From Bin5 sp965232575 (GTDB lineage Bacteria; Chloroflexota; Anaerolineae; Caldilineales; Caldilineaceae), in the NCBI GenBank assembly GCA_965232575.1, contig CBDDPZ010000007.1, positions 930,001 to 994,000 on the forward strand: a stretch of 64,000 nucleotides of DNA, written 5' to 3'. Under the pieces are notes generated by a model, which worked only from the letters and a program-made list of their open reading frames with translations, ran no database searches and was not told the DNA's origin. This document shows, piece after piece, positions 49,620-58,113 of this stretch; within the stretch, counting starts at the first letter, position 1; the number at the start of each line of letters is the position of its first letter. Both the position numbers and the translations under genes were made by a program.

Positions 49620-50150
49620 ATGCAGTTACCGCTGGGCATTGAGGTACCGATTCCGACATTTGAACAGTTCGTGTTCATCCAGGTGGCCTTGCTGACGGCC
49701 GTAGCCGGTCTGGCCGTGGTGATGAGCCGCAACCTCTTTCACAGCGCTCTGGCTTTGACGTTGACCTTTTTCGGCGTCGCCGGTGTCTATATCTTTCTGG
49801 AAGCAGAGTTTCTAGCGGTCAGCCAGGTACTGGTTTACGTCGGCGCGATCGCCATGTTAATCGCGTTTGCCATCATGCTCACGCGCAGCATGATGTACGG
49901 GCGCACCTCTCCGCTTAACAATCAATGGGGCAAGTCGTCCCTGTTCGCCTTTCTCTTTTTCATCGGGCTGCTTGCCTTTGCGCGGGCAACGCCTTGGCCG
50001 GCCGCGAGTGAAGAGGTTGTCGCGGACGAAGCGCTGATTGGCGCTCTTGGCAGAGAATTTGTAACTACATATGTTATTGCATTTGAAGTTCTGGGGCTGC
50101 TTCTGCTACTGGCATTGGTCGGCGCAGTCATGTTGGCACGCGACCGCTAG
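49620..50150 (+). CDS. nuoJ: NADH-quinone oxidoreductase subunit J (cluster 2)
   Basis: Second NuoJ, 176 residues, five helices. NLFHSALALTLTFFGVAGVYIF and VSQVLVYVGAIAMLIAFAIMLTRS match the conserved helix 3 region with its pi-bulge. A 98-bp gap follows nuoH. A palindromic repeat begins 12 bp after the stop. Confidence 0.92.
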   Translation: MQLPLGIEVPIPTFEQFVFIQVALLTAVAGLAVVMSRNLFHSALALTLTFFGVAGVYIFLEAEFLAVSQVLVYVGAIAMLIAFAIMLTRSMMYGRTSPLNNQWGKSSLFAFLFFIGLLAFARATPWPAASEEVVADEALIGALGREFVTTYVIAFEVLGLLLLLALVGAVMLARDR

Positions 50151-50162
50151 GGCTTCCGCTGT

Positions 50163-50250
50163 CTGAACTGTGATTTTGGGGGATTGAGGGGATGAGCTGT
50201 GATTAACGGCAACGGCAGATGGTTTTAATCCCCCTAATCCCGATAATCCC
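50163..50250. repeat. CTGTGATT palindromic repeat (copy 1)
   Basis: Begins CTGAACTGTGATT, with a GGGGGATT arm and a complementary AATCCCCCTAATCCC arm. It is closely related to the element at 51062-51160 but lacks the outer AATCACAG end. Lies between the second nuoJ and nuoK. Confidence 0.75.
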
Positions 50251-50299
50251 AGTCCAGATTACCGAATTACTTGTCACCGCATCTGTTTGGGGTTGATCT

Positions 50300-50614
50300 A
50301 TGGTTCCGCTCAGCTGGTATTTGATGCTCGCCGCCTTCCTGTTTTCGTGCGGCCTGTACGGCGCGCTTGCCCGGCGAAATGCCATTGCCATGCTCATGGG
50401 TATCGAGTTGATGCTCAACGCCGCCAATATCAACCTGGTGGCATTTTGGCGTCACGGAGTCGGACCGATGGAGGACCTGACCGGCCAAGCCTTTGCCGTG
50501 TTAATCATCGGCCTGGCTGCAGCCGAGGCCGCCGTGGGCCTGGCGCTGATCATCGCCGTCTACCGCGAGCGGCGCACTATCGATGTCGACGAGTTGGACA
50601 TTCTTTCAGGTTAA
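50300..50614 (+). CDS. nuoK: NADH-quinone oxidoreductase subunit K (cluster 2)
   Basis: Second NuoK, 104 residues, three helices. The buried glutamates are kept in MGIELMLNAANINLVAF and LAAAEAAVGLALIIAVY. Sits between the two palindromic repeats and so may be transcribed with variable efficiency. Confidence 0.94.
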   Translation: MVPLSWYLMLAAFLFSCGLYGALARRNAIAMLMGIELMLNAANINLVAFWRHGVGPMEDLTGQAFAVLIIGLAAAEAAVGLALIIAVYRERRTIDVDELDILSG

Positions 50615-50624
50615 GACAGCCCGA

Positions 50625-50671
50625 TTTGCGCTGAGCTGACGCCATCTGCCGGCCCTTGGCGAAGCGCAAAC
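50625..50671. repeat. Palindromic intergenic repeat, family B (copy 1)
   Basis: Starts TTTGCGCT and ends AGCGCAAAC around a conserved GACGCCATCTG core. Nearly identical to 57985-58033. Begins 11 bp after the nuoK stop. Confidence 0.75.
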
Positions 50672-50723
50672 TAGGTATGATGGCGTCGCTGTCGGCGTCG
50701 TCTGCGGAGAAAACCACGAAAAG

Positions 50724-51065
50724 GTGGCCAAGAAGCAACTAACAGGGACACTCGAAGAACAGTGCAGTTTTCTCTACCAACTCGCACAGGAGAAGATGGA
50801 GAGCGGCAACTATACAGGCGCCGTGTATGCACTGAAAGAGATCGTAAAGTATAAGCCCGACTATGGCGATGCGGCACAGATCCTGGAGAAGGCGCGTCAG
50901 CATAAGAAAGCGCAAACATTTCGCCTGGTCATCTCTCTTGCCGGGGCAGTCCTCTTTGTAGGCATTGGCTCAAGCGCAGGGCTACACAACGATCTGTGGC
51001 TGTTCGCTCTGGCATTTGCCGGTCTGCTTGTCGGTTATGCAGTTGCCAATCTGGTTCGTTTCTGA
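50724..51065 (+). CDS. Small TPR-like protein with two membrane helices, unknown function
   Basis: A 113-residue protein starting at a GTG (50724) with no strong ribosome site. Residues 8-58 look like a tetratricopeptide pair (FLYQLAQEKMESGNYTGAVYALKEI, written here only as its two helices FLYQLAQEKMESGNY and GAVYALKEIVKYKPDYGDAA), followed by two short membrane helices (about 68-88 and 91-110). It lies inside the second nuo cluster, between nuoK and nuoL. TPR membrane proteins sometimes aid assembly, so an assembly factor is possible, but this is inference. Confidence 0.65.
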   Translation: MAKKQLTGTLEEQCSFLYQLAQEKMESGNYTGAVYALKEIVKYKPDYGDAAQILEKARQHKKAQTFRLVISLAGAVLFVGIGSSAGLHNDLWLFALAFAGLLVGYAVANLVRF

Positions 51066-51160
51066 ACTGTGATTTTGGGGGATTCAGGGGATGAGTTGTG
51101 ATTAACTGCAACGGCGGTTGCCTTTAATCCCCCTAATCCCAATAATCCCGGGAATCACAG
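51062..51160. repeat. CTGTGATT palindromic repeat (copy 2)
   Basis: CTGTGATT at 51067-51074 pairs with AATCACAG at 51153-51160, with internal GGGGGATT / AATCCCCC arms. Copy 1 is at 50163-50250. The element begins at the stop codon of the TPR-like gene. Confidence 0.8.
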
Positions 51161-51184
51161 TCAATTTTAGACTGAGGCTTTTCT

Positions 51185-53407
51185 ATGGAAGGACTATTCA
51201 GCGTCACCTGGGTTGTGCCGATACCCCCCTTCCTGGCATTCCTGGCGATCCTGCTCTTTCTGAATAAGAACAAGCGGGGCAGCGCCCTGACCGCAATCGG
51301 AGCCGCTCTACTTAGTTGTGTGCTGGGTTGGGGAATCGCATTTGCTTCATTCTTTCGTGATCATTTCGGCGAACATCCGGTTGACGAGGCGATTTACACA
51401 ATTCCCACGGGCGCTACTGAGTTTGTCATCGGCTACGCAGTGGATCCGGCCAATGCTTTGATGCTCTTCATGGTGCCGTTCCTGGTTCTGATGATATTCA
51501 TCTACTCCAGCGGCTACATGAGCTTCCCCCACCATCTACAGGCGGCGCAGTACCCGACCGCCTACGCGCAGGGTAAAGACCCCCGCTACAGCCGCTTTAT
51601 GGCCTACATCTGTCTGTTCGCAACGGGCATGTTGGGTCTGGTCGTCGCCAACAATCTGCTTCAGTTCTTTGTATTCTGGGAAGTGATGGGGCTGTGCAGT
51701 TATCTGCTGATCGGTTTCTGGTACGAGAAGGCATCGGCGCGGGCAGCTGCGGTCAAGGCGTTCATCACCACCCGCATCGGCGATGCCCTGCTCATGATCG
51801 GCTTGATCCTGTTATACGTGCGCAGCGAGCCGAGCAGCCTGCGCTTCAGCGAGCTGTTTACGGAGACAAATCTGGATCAGTTGGCCCATTCGCTGGTGAA
51901 TCTGCCCATCTTCGGCGAAGTCCACTGGATTTCGCTCATCGGCGTGCTCATCTTCTGCGGCGCCATCGGCAAGAGCGCCCAGTTCCCGTTGCACATCTGG
52001 TTGCCGGATGCCATGGAAGGGCCAACACCTGTCAGCGCCATGATCCACGCGGCGACGATGGTGTCAGCCGGTGTATTCCTGCTGGTCCGGATGTTCCCGA
52101 TATACGAGTTCTCCGGCGAAGTCTCCACGGGAACGCTGCAATTCGTCGCTTTCATCGGCGCCTTTACGGCACTGTTTGCGGCTACTATCGCGGTGGCCCA
52201 GTGGGATATCAAACGGGTACTGGCCTACTCCACAATCTCTCAACTCGGATATATGGTTGCCGCCATAGGCATGGGTGCATATGTGGCCGCGCTCTTCCAC
52301 CTGTTGACACACGCCTTCTTCAAGGCTCTCCTATTCCTCGGTTCTGGAAGCGTGATTCATGGTGTGGAACATGGCTACCATCACGCACATGAGCACGCAC
52401 ACGACGATCATGGGGATAGCCACGGTGACAATATCGTTCGCCGGGCCGACGGCGTTCTCGATACCGAAGACGCGCAGGACATGCGCAATATGGGCGGTCT
52501 CCTGACGAAAATGCCTCGCACCGGTTGGACTTTCATCATTGGCGGGCTGGCACTCTCCGGCTTTCCTTTGGTCACCGCCGGCTTCTGGTCGAAGGATGAG
52601 ATCCTGGCTTTTGCCTGGGATGGCAACCATCAGTGGGTCTTCTGGACGCTGGCCCTGGCAGCCTTCCTGACCGCCTTCTATACAATGCGCCAGATCGGCT
52701 TGACCTTCCTGGGCCGGGCGCGTACTGAGGGGGCCTCGCACGCCCCGGAGAGCGTCGCCAGCATGACGACGCCACTGATTCTGATCAGTGTCTTCGCCAT
52801 CGTCGGCGGATGGGTCGGCATTCCCGAGGCATTCCCGGTGCTCGGCGGCATCGTTCCCAACTGGATCGCGCATTTCCTCGAACCTTACATGAAGTACATG
52901 CATCTGTACCCGCATCATCCGGATTTCAATTTCGTGCCGCTGGCAGTCTCAATAGTGGTCGCGCTTGGCGGCCTTGGAGCCGGCTACCTGGTTTACGGAC
53001 AGGGGCTGAAGGAAGGACAGACCGATCCCGTCGCGCGGATTCTCGGTCCCATCTGGTGGATGTGGCATCGCAAGTACTGGATAGACGAACTTTACAATGG
53101 CACGATCGTGCTGTTCACGATGTGGCTGAGCCGCTTCCTGGCCCTGTTCGACCGCGAATGGATTATCGACTGGATTGTAAACGGGGTTGGACGAATTGCC
53201 ATCCGGGTCGGCGATCTCACCTCTGCCTTTGACAGGTTCGTTGTTGACGGCTTCGTAGACGGAGTCGGCTGGATCTCCGATCAAGCCGGCCACATCGCCC
53301 GTCTGTTGCAGGACGGCCGCGTACAGACATATCTGCTATTCGGCATGTTGATCCTGGCCGTGTGGCTATTCTTGAACGTGCTACCAATGATACTTACTCT
53401 GGTGTAA
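51185..53407 (+). CDS. nuoL: NADH-quinone oxidoreductase subunit L (cluster 2)
   Basis: Second NuoL, 740 residues, about 100 longer than NuoL1. Core motifs are intact: FVFWEVMGLCSYLLIGFWYEK, KSAQFPLHIWLPDAMEGPTPVSAMIH, AQWDIKRVLAYSTISQLGYMVA and HAFFKALLFLGSGSVIHG. At about residues 391-430 there is an insertion of about 35 residues that is extremely His-rich (HGYHHAHEHAHDDHGDSHGD) before the conserved DMRNMGGL. The C-terminal lateral helix region is also extended. The start has no clear ribosome site but follows the repeat by 25 bp. Confidence 0.94.
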   Translation: MEGLFSVTWVVPIPPFLAFLAILLFLNKNKRGSALTAIGAALLSCVLGWGIAFASFFRDHFGEHPVDEAIYTIPTGATEFVIGYAVDPANALMLFMVPFLVLMIFIYSSGYMSFPHHLQAAQYPTAYAQGKDPRYSRFMAYICLFATGMLGLVVANNLLQFFVFWEVMGLCSYLLIGFWYEKASARAAAVKAFITTRIGDALLMIGLILLYVRSEPSSLRFSELFTETNLDQLAHSLVNLPIFGEVHWISLIGVLIFCGAIGKSAQFPLHIWLPDAMEGPTPVSAMIHAATMVSAGVFLLVRMFPIYEFSGEVSTGTLQFVAFIGAFTALFAATIAVAQWDIKRVLAYSTISQLGYMVAAIGMGAYVAALFHLLTHAFFKALLFLGSGSVIHGVEHGYHHAHEHAHDDHGDSHGDNIVRRADGVLDTEDAQDMRNMGGLLTKMPRTGWTFIIGGLALSGFPLVTAGFWSKDEILAFAWDGNHQWVFWTLALAAFLTAFYTMRQIGLTFLGRARTEGASHAPESVASMTTPLILISVFAIVGGWVGIPEAFPVLGGIVPNWIAHFLEPYMKYMHLYPHHPDFNFVPLAVSIVVALGGLGAGYLVYGQGLKEGQTDPVARILGPIWWMWHRKYWIDELYNGTIVLFTMWLSRFLALFDREWIIDWIVNGVGRIAIRVGDLTSAFDRFVVDGFVDGVGWISDQAGHIARLLQDGRVQTYLLFGMLILAVWLFLNVLPMILTLV

Positions 53408-53499
53408 GTTACAGCGCCGCTTCGAGCGCATCTTTGCGAGCGGCGGCGGATTCGAAGCGCTAATCAGCCTTAACCTAAACCTTGCGTGGAGACGGCTTC

Positions 53500-55098
53500 A
53501 TGGATTCACCCGATTCAATTGTCCTGACAATACTGCTCTTCTGGCCGCTGGTGTCGGCTCTCCTGGTTATCCTGCTTGGTAGCAGCGACAGCCTGATCAA
53601 GAAAGGCTCGATCTGGGCCAGCTTGCTCCCTCTTGGCCTCAGCATCTACCTGCTGTTTGCCTACGACTCCGATATGGGGGGAATGCAGTTTGAGCAGTTC
53701 GCCAAGTGGATTCCGCAACTCAACGCCGGCTACCATCTCGGCGTCGACGGGTTGAGTGTTCCTCTGATCTTCCTGACGACTTTGCTCAGCACACTGAGTC
53801 TGTACTATAGCGCGGGCGTCATCAACGAGCGTGTCAAGGAGTATTTCTTCCTGATGCACTTGCTGGAATTCAGTATGATAGGCGTCTTTTTGGCCCTGGA
53901 CTATGTTCTCTTTTACGTCTTTTGGGAGATCAGCCTGGTGCCGATGTACTTTCTCATCGGAATCTGGGGCGGCGAGAATCGCGGGTACGCGGCCACCAAG
54001 TTCTTTATCTATACCTTGGTGGGCTCGGTGGCGATGCTGCTGGCGATCTTGGGGGTCTACTTCGCAACAGGGACTTTCGACATCGTTGAGGCGGCTGCAG
54101 CCCAGCCATTCGCCGGTAATCTGACACTGGCCAGCCTGGCTTTCTGGGGCTTTTTCCTTGGATTCGCTTTCAAAGTACCCAGCTTCCCCTTCCACACGTG
54201 GCTGCCCGACGCCCATACTGAGGCGCCCACTGCCGGCTCGGTCATTCTGGCAGGTGTTCTGCTGAAGTTGGGCGCTTACGGTATGTTACGCATCATGTTA
54301 CCCAGCTTCCCCGAGGCGTCCGTCTACTGGGCTACCTGGATAGTGGGGCTGGGAGCAATTGCCATCGTCTACGGCGCATTCGTATGCGTGGCCCAGACCG
54401 ATCTAAAACGATTGATCGCATATAGTTCCGTCAGCCACATGGGTTACGTGATGCTGGGGATCGGTGCGGCCGCAGCTGTGATGACGCCCGACGCCCTGGC
54501 GGGCGCGGTCAACCGATTCGGCCTCAGCGCGCAGGCCATTCAGGACAGCGCAACGATGGCTCTCAACGGTGCTGCATTGCAGATGTTTAACCACGGCATC
54601 ATCACCGGCGCGCTGTTCTTCCTCGTCGGAATCATCTATGAACGTGCGCATACACGCGATCTGTCGAGATTCGGCGGATTGGCGACCAAGACGCCCCACT
54701 TCTACGGCCTGATGTTGACAGCTGCCTTCGCCAGCCTTGGGCTACCCGGCCTGGCCGGTTTCTGGGCGGAGCTTTTTACTTTCCGCGGGGCCTTTGCCAT
54801 CATGCCCTACTGGGCCGCTTTTGGCACGATCGGTATCGTCATCACCGCCGTTTACATTCTCTATCGCATCATCCAGAATGTATTCCTCGGTGAGTATGAC
54901 CCGAGCAAACTCTCGCACTGGACAACAGTGCAAGGGGAACATGCCGACGGCCCTACCGACATGGTCGGGTTTGAGAAAGTCACGATGTGGCCGCTGATCG
55001 CGGCGATGTTCCTGATCGGAATCTATCCAACGCCTCTGGTGAGCTACTTCAATCAGTCAGCGCGGGAGCTTCTGGCCTTTGTGCAGAATCTTATCTGA
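53500..55098 (+). CDS. nuoM: NADH-quinone oxidoreductase subunit M (cluster 2)
   Basis: Second NuoM, 532 residues from the ATG at 53500 (GGAG upstream); a TTG at 53482 is in frame. Conserved YHLGVDGLSVPLIFLTTLLS, YVFWEISLVPMYFLIGIWGG, FPFHTWLPDAHTEAPTAGS, DLKRLIAYSSVSHMGYVML and MFNHGIITGALFFLVGIIYE. An insert of about 20 residues (about 325-350) precedes the helix corresponding to the NHG motif. It follows nuoL by 92 bp. Confidence 0.94.
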   Translation: MDSPDSIVLTILLFWPLVSALLVILLGSSDSLIKKGSIWASLLPLGLSIYLLFAYDSDMGGMQFEQFAKWIPQLNAGYHLGVDGLSVPLIFLTTLLSTLSLYYSAGVINERVKEYFFLMHLLEFSMIGVFLALDYVLFYVFWEISLVPMYFLIGIWGGENRGYAATKFFIYTLVGSVAMLLAILGVYFATGTFDIVEAAAAQPFAGNLTLASLAFWGFFLGFAFKVPSFPFHTWLPDAHTEAPTAGSVILAGVLLKLGAYGMLRIMLPSFPEASVYWATWIVGLGAIAIVYGAFVCVAQTDLKRLIAYSSVSHMGYVMLGIGAAAAVMTPDALAGAVNRFGLSAQAIQDSATMALNGAALQMFNHGIITGALFFLVGIIYERAHTRDLSRFGGLATKTPHFYGLMLTAAFASLGLPGLAGFWAELFTFRGAFAIMPYWAAFGTIGIVITAVYILYRIIQNVFLGEYDPSKLSHWTTVQGEHADGPTDMVGFEKVTMWPLIAAMFLIGIYPTPLVSYFNQSARELLAFVQNLI

Positions 55099-55192
55099 AC
55101 ACTGCGGTGACCGGTTATCCGCTGCCAGCGGCGGTTCGACTCGTCCGGCAGCAGGCAATCGACATTCGGCACCGTTATATGGAGATTAATCC

Positions 55193-56698
55193 GTGGGCGA
55201 CTTAGGATTTATCGCACCCGAAATCATACTTCTGATAGGCGGCCTGTTTATCTTCTGTCTGGATTTGGCCTACGATCCCGGCGTTGGCAAGAAATCGGGG
55301 CTGAGCTATATGGCATTGTCGGCCCTCTTTCTGACCGCTGCCTTGGTTGCTGCCGTACTGCAACTGGATATCTCCGATCCGGAAGCGGGGCCGAAGGTTG
55401 CCTTCTCGATGATGACCATTGACAACTTCGGCAGCTTTATTAAGGTCACCATCTTCTCCGGTATGATCCTGACCACCATCGCCGGTGGGCGCTATATGAA
55501 CCGCCGTTCCGGCAATCAGGGCGAGTTCTGGACCTTCTTCTTGATGGTCAGCCTGGCGATGAGTATAGCCGTCAGCGCAAATAATCTGGTCTTGGTCTAT
55601 CTCGCTATCGAATTCCTGTCGATCACAAGCTATATGCTGGCCGGATTCCTGCGGGAGAATCGGCGCAGTAACGAGGCCGGACTGAAGTACTTCTTATATG
55701 GGTCGATAGCCTCAGCTGTAATGCTGTACGGAATAAGCCTTCTCTATGGCGCAACCGGCTCTCTATACCTTCATGACATTGCCGCCGCGTTCTCTGAAAT
55801 AATCGGTGAATCCACGGAAGTCAGCGGTTTGGCCTTTGCCGCACTGCCGGCGATGCTGCTAATTCTGGCGGGATTGGGCTTCAAGGCAAGCCTGGCGCCC
55901 TTCTACCAGTGGGCCCCGGACACCTACGACGGTTCACCTACACCGGTCGCCACCTATCTTTCAACTGCCTCAAAGGCCGCGGCCTTCGCCGTTCTGGCTC
56001 GCTTTTTCGTCGTGGCCATGGCCTCCTTCGAAGTCAACTGGGTGCCTGTACTGGCCGCCTTCAGCATTATCACGATGTCGATGGGCAATTTGGCCGCGCT
56101 GCGGCAGAGCAGCGTCAAGCGCATGCTCGCCTACAGCTCCGTGGCCCAGGCAGGCTATATATTGATGGGGCTGGTGGCCGTAACCTCGTCATCGCCGAGC
56201 GCGATGGACGGTCTCAACGGCGTGCTTCTCTACCTCTTCGCCTACCTGTTTACGAATGTTGGGGCTTTTCTGGTGGTCATGGCACTCGAAGAAACGGTCG
56301 ACAGCACCCATATCAGCGCCTACCGGGGCCTGATCAAGCGGGCGCCATGGCTGGCCGTTATGTTTACCGTCTTCCTGCTCAGCCTGACCGGCATCCCAGC
56401 AACCGGAGGCTTCTTCGGCAAGTTCTACGTCTTCGGCGCAGCCATTCAGCGCCAGTACTTCTGGCTGGCAGCCATTGGCATGATCAATGCCGGTATTGCT
56501 GCCTTCTACTATTTACGCGTTGTCAGGGAGATGTTCTTCACCCAGGAGGGCGAAGGCGAAACGCTGGATGTGCCAATGGCGTTGCAGACCAGTCTCCTGA
56601 TCTGCACTATCGCCACGATCTGGATTGGTGTTTATCCCAGCGCGGTACTTGAATGGGTGAGCAACGCCTCGGTACAGCTGCTTTCCGTAGTACCCTAA
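55193..56698 (+). CDS. nuoN: NADH-quinone oxidoreductase subunit N (cluster 2)
   Basis: Second NuoN, 501 residues, starting at a GTG (55193) with GGAG upstream. Conserved YLAIEFLSITSYMLAGFLRE with the key glutamate, FKASLAPFYQWAPDTYDGSPTPVATYL (helix 7-8 region; quoted here only as LAPFYQWAPDTYDGSPTP), LRQSSVKRMLAYSSVAQAGY, and SLTGIPATGGFFGKFYVF. Last gene of the second cluster; 4 bp separate its stop from the convergent aldo/keto reductase. Confidence 0.93.
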   Translation: MGDLGFIAPEIILLIGGLFIFCLDLAYDPGVGKKSGLSYMALSALFLTAALVAAVLQLDISDPEAGPKVAFSMMTIDNFGSFIKVTIFSGMILTTIAGGRYMNRRSGNQGEFWTFFLMVSLAMSIAVSANNLVLVYLAIEFLSITSYMLAGFLRENRRSNEAGLKYFLYGSIASAVMLYGISLLYGATGSLYLHDIAAAFSEIIGESTEVSGLAFAALPAMLLILAGLGFKASLAPFYQWAPDTYDGSPTPVATYLSTASKAAAFAVLARFFVVAMASFEVNWVPVLAAFSIITMSMGNLAALRQSSVKRMLAYSSVAQAGYILMGLVAVTSSSPSAMDGLNGVLLYLFAYLFTNVGAFLVVMALEETVDSTHISAYRGLIKRAPWLAVMFTVFLLSLTGIPATGGFFGKFYVFGAAIQRQYFWLAAIGMINAGIAAFYYLRVVREMFFTQEGEGETLDVPMALQTSLLICTIATIWIGVYPSAVLEWVSNASVQLLSVVP

Positions 56699-56700
56699 AC

Positions 56701-56730
56701 GCTCAGGGTGTAGGAGCATCCTCCCTGAGC
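56701..56730. terminator. Hairpin at the end of nuo cluster 2
   Basis: GCTCAGGG (56701-56708) pairs with CCCTGAGC (56723-56730), with an inner AGGA/TCCT stem. It is embedded in the 3' end of the convergent reductase gene and may end the nuo transcript. Confidence 0.5.
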
Positions 56731-57725
56731 AGCCCCTCGGATTTTAGCGCACGCCACAGTTCCGCCGGAATCGGCCGCTGGAGCAGGTCGAAATTCGCCT
56801 GCACATGAGCGGCTTCAATCGCGCCGGGGATGATGGCCGACACAATCGGGTTGGCCAGCAGGAACTGCAGCGCGGCGCAGGGTAGCTGCGTCTGATAGCG
56901 TCTGCAGACCTGCTCTATACGGTCGGTCCTCTCCATCATTTCCGGCGAGGCAGGAGCGTAGAAGTAGTGCGCGCCTGGCACAGCGCCGGTGGCCAGAATC
57001 CCGGATGCGAAGACCGCGCCAACAATGATGCTGATTCCCCGCTGCTCGCAGAGGGGGAATTCCTCTTCCAGCATCTCCTGCGTCAGCAGGTTATATCCGT
57101 AGGCGACCAGAAAGAAGTCCAGATCCACCAGATCGAGGAAACGGGGTATCATCCCCAGTTCATTGATGCCCGCGCCCACACCCTTTACCAGCCCGTACCT
57201 ACGCAGCTCCTCGAGCGCGCGCCAGCCGCTGGTGAACAGTTGGGTAAGGTAGGCGTTCACGCGGGCCTCAGTCTCGTGAAAGTAGAAGTCAAGGTCATGA
57301 ATGACCAATAGATCCACCGAAGGTAGGCTGAGCCGCTGCAGGCTGTCTTCGTAGGAGCGCATGATGCCATCGTAGCTGTAGTCGACGGTGAATTCGAACG
57401 GCAGCGCGCCCATGAACGGACCAGGATCAAACGTGGCCGGGTCTCGAGCCGGGCGGAAGACCCGGCCGACCTTGGTCGATAGCGCATATTCCTCACGCGG
57501 CTTCTGGCGCAAAAAGTGGCCGACGCGATGCTCGCTCTTCCCATTGCCATAGAAGGGGGACGTATCGTAGAATCGCACGCCCACATCCCAGGCCGCCTGC
57601 AACACGCCCTGTGCCCTTTCCTCATTGAGCACTTCGAACAGATCGCCCAGCGGCGCGGTGCCCAAACCGAACTCGGAAACATAGGTCCCTGTGCCGCCAA
57701 TCTCCCTCTGCGGTATGTCGTTCAT
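56703..57725 (-). CDS. Aldo/keto reductase family protein (aldose dehydrogenase-like)
   Basis: A soluble NAD(P)-dependent AKR of 340 residues. The frame opens at 57755, but the ATG at 57725 follows GGGAGAG. Catalytic tetrad: D54 and Y59 (YDTSPFYG), K85 (STKVGR) and H143 (VIHDLD). The insert DPGPFMGALPFEFTVDYSYDGIMRS is typical of the D-threo-aldose / L-fucose / pyridoxal dehydrogenase subgroup (described in two parts: DPGPFMGALPFE and TVDYSYDGIMRSYEDSLQ). It probably oxidises a sugar or aldehyde. It is convergent with nuoN and unrelated to it. Confidence 0.88.
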   Translation of the reverse strand: MNDIPQREIGGTGTYVSEFGLGTAPLGDLFEVLNEERAQGVLQAAWDVGVRFYDTSPFYGNGKSEHRVGHFLRQKPREEYALSTKVGRVFRPARDPATFDPGPFMGALPFEFTVDYSYDGIMRSYEDSLQRLSLPSVDLLVIHDLDFYFHETEARVNAYLTQLFTSGWRALEELRRYGLVKGVGAGINELGMIPRFLDLVDLDFFLVAYGYNLLTQEMLEEEFPLCEQRGISIIVGAVFASGILATGAVPGAHYFYAPASPEMMERTDRIEQVCRRYQTQLPCAALQFLLANPIVSAIIPGAIEAAHVQANFDLLQRPIPAELWRALKSEGLLREDAPTP

Positions 57726-57832
57726 TGATCGCTCTCCCGGCGAAAATGTTTTCAATGTGAAGCACTATTTCCAATGAGAAAACCCACACAGCCAGACCAT
57801 TTCCACCGCCCCGTGGATGCCTCCCGACCGTC

Positions 57833-57889
57833 TTTGCGTTTTGGCAGATAAGAGACCTGGTGGCTAAGCGACCTGCGCCAAAACGCAAA
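57833..57889. repeat. Palindromic intergenic repeat, family A (copy 2)
   Basis: TTTGCGTTTTGGC (57833-57845) and GCCAAAACGCAAA (57877-57889) form a perfect 13-bp stem. The centre shares AAGAGA and GGCTAAG-like blocks with the copy at 30625-30683. Confidence 0.75.
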
Positions 57890-57984
57890 CCAAGAGGCCG
57901 CACTTTGATCCCGGCAATGGTTTGAAATCTGCGTAACCTGTATGTTACTATGAAACCATCTCCTGATACCATTCCAGGCAGCGG

Positions 57985-58033
57985 GTTTGCGTTGAGCCGA
58001 CGCCATCTGTCGGCCCTTGGCGAAGCGTCAAAC
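57985..58033. repeat. Palindromic intergenic repeat, family B (copy 2)
   Basis: Matches the element at 50625-50671 over its full length with about four substitutions and one indel, including the GACGCCATCTG and GGCCCTTGGCGAAGCG blocks. Confidence 0.8.
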
Positions 58034-58113
58034 ATGGAAAACTGAACTGCTCCCTCCAACATAAAAATGCTAGTTCCGCTGCGGAGTCCGCTCAGCCACG
58101 GAGATACTAAACT

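Larger units (their letters stand above)
57726..58113. other. 388-bp intergenic region with two palindromic repeats
   Basis: Contains family A (57833-57889) and family B (57985-58033) repeats. No gene, tRNA or clear promoter was seen in the rest. A GGAG ribosome site for the methyltransferase lies at its right end. Confidence 0.6.

Noticed and set aside
50163..51160. CRISPR-like array from the repeated CTGTGATT elements
   Set aside because: Only two palindromic copies about 900 bp apart with genes between; no short regular spacers and no cas genes.
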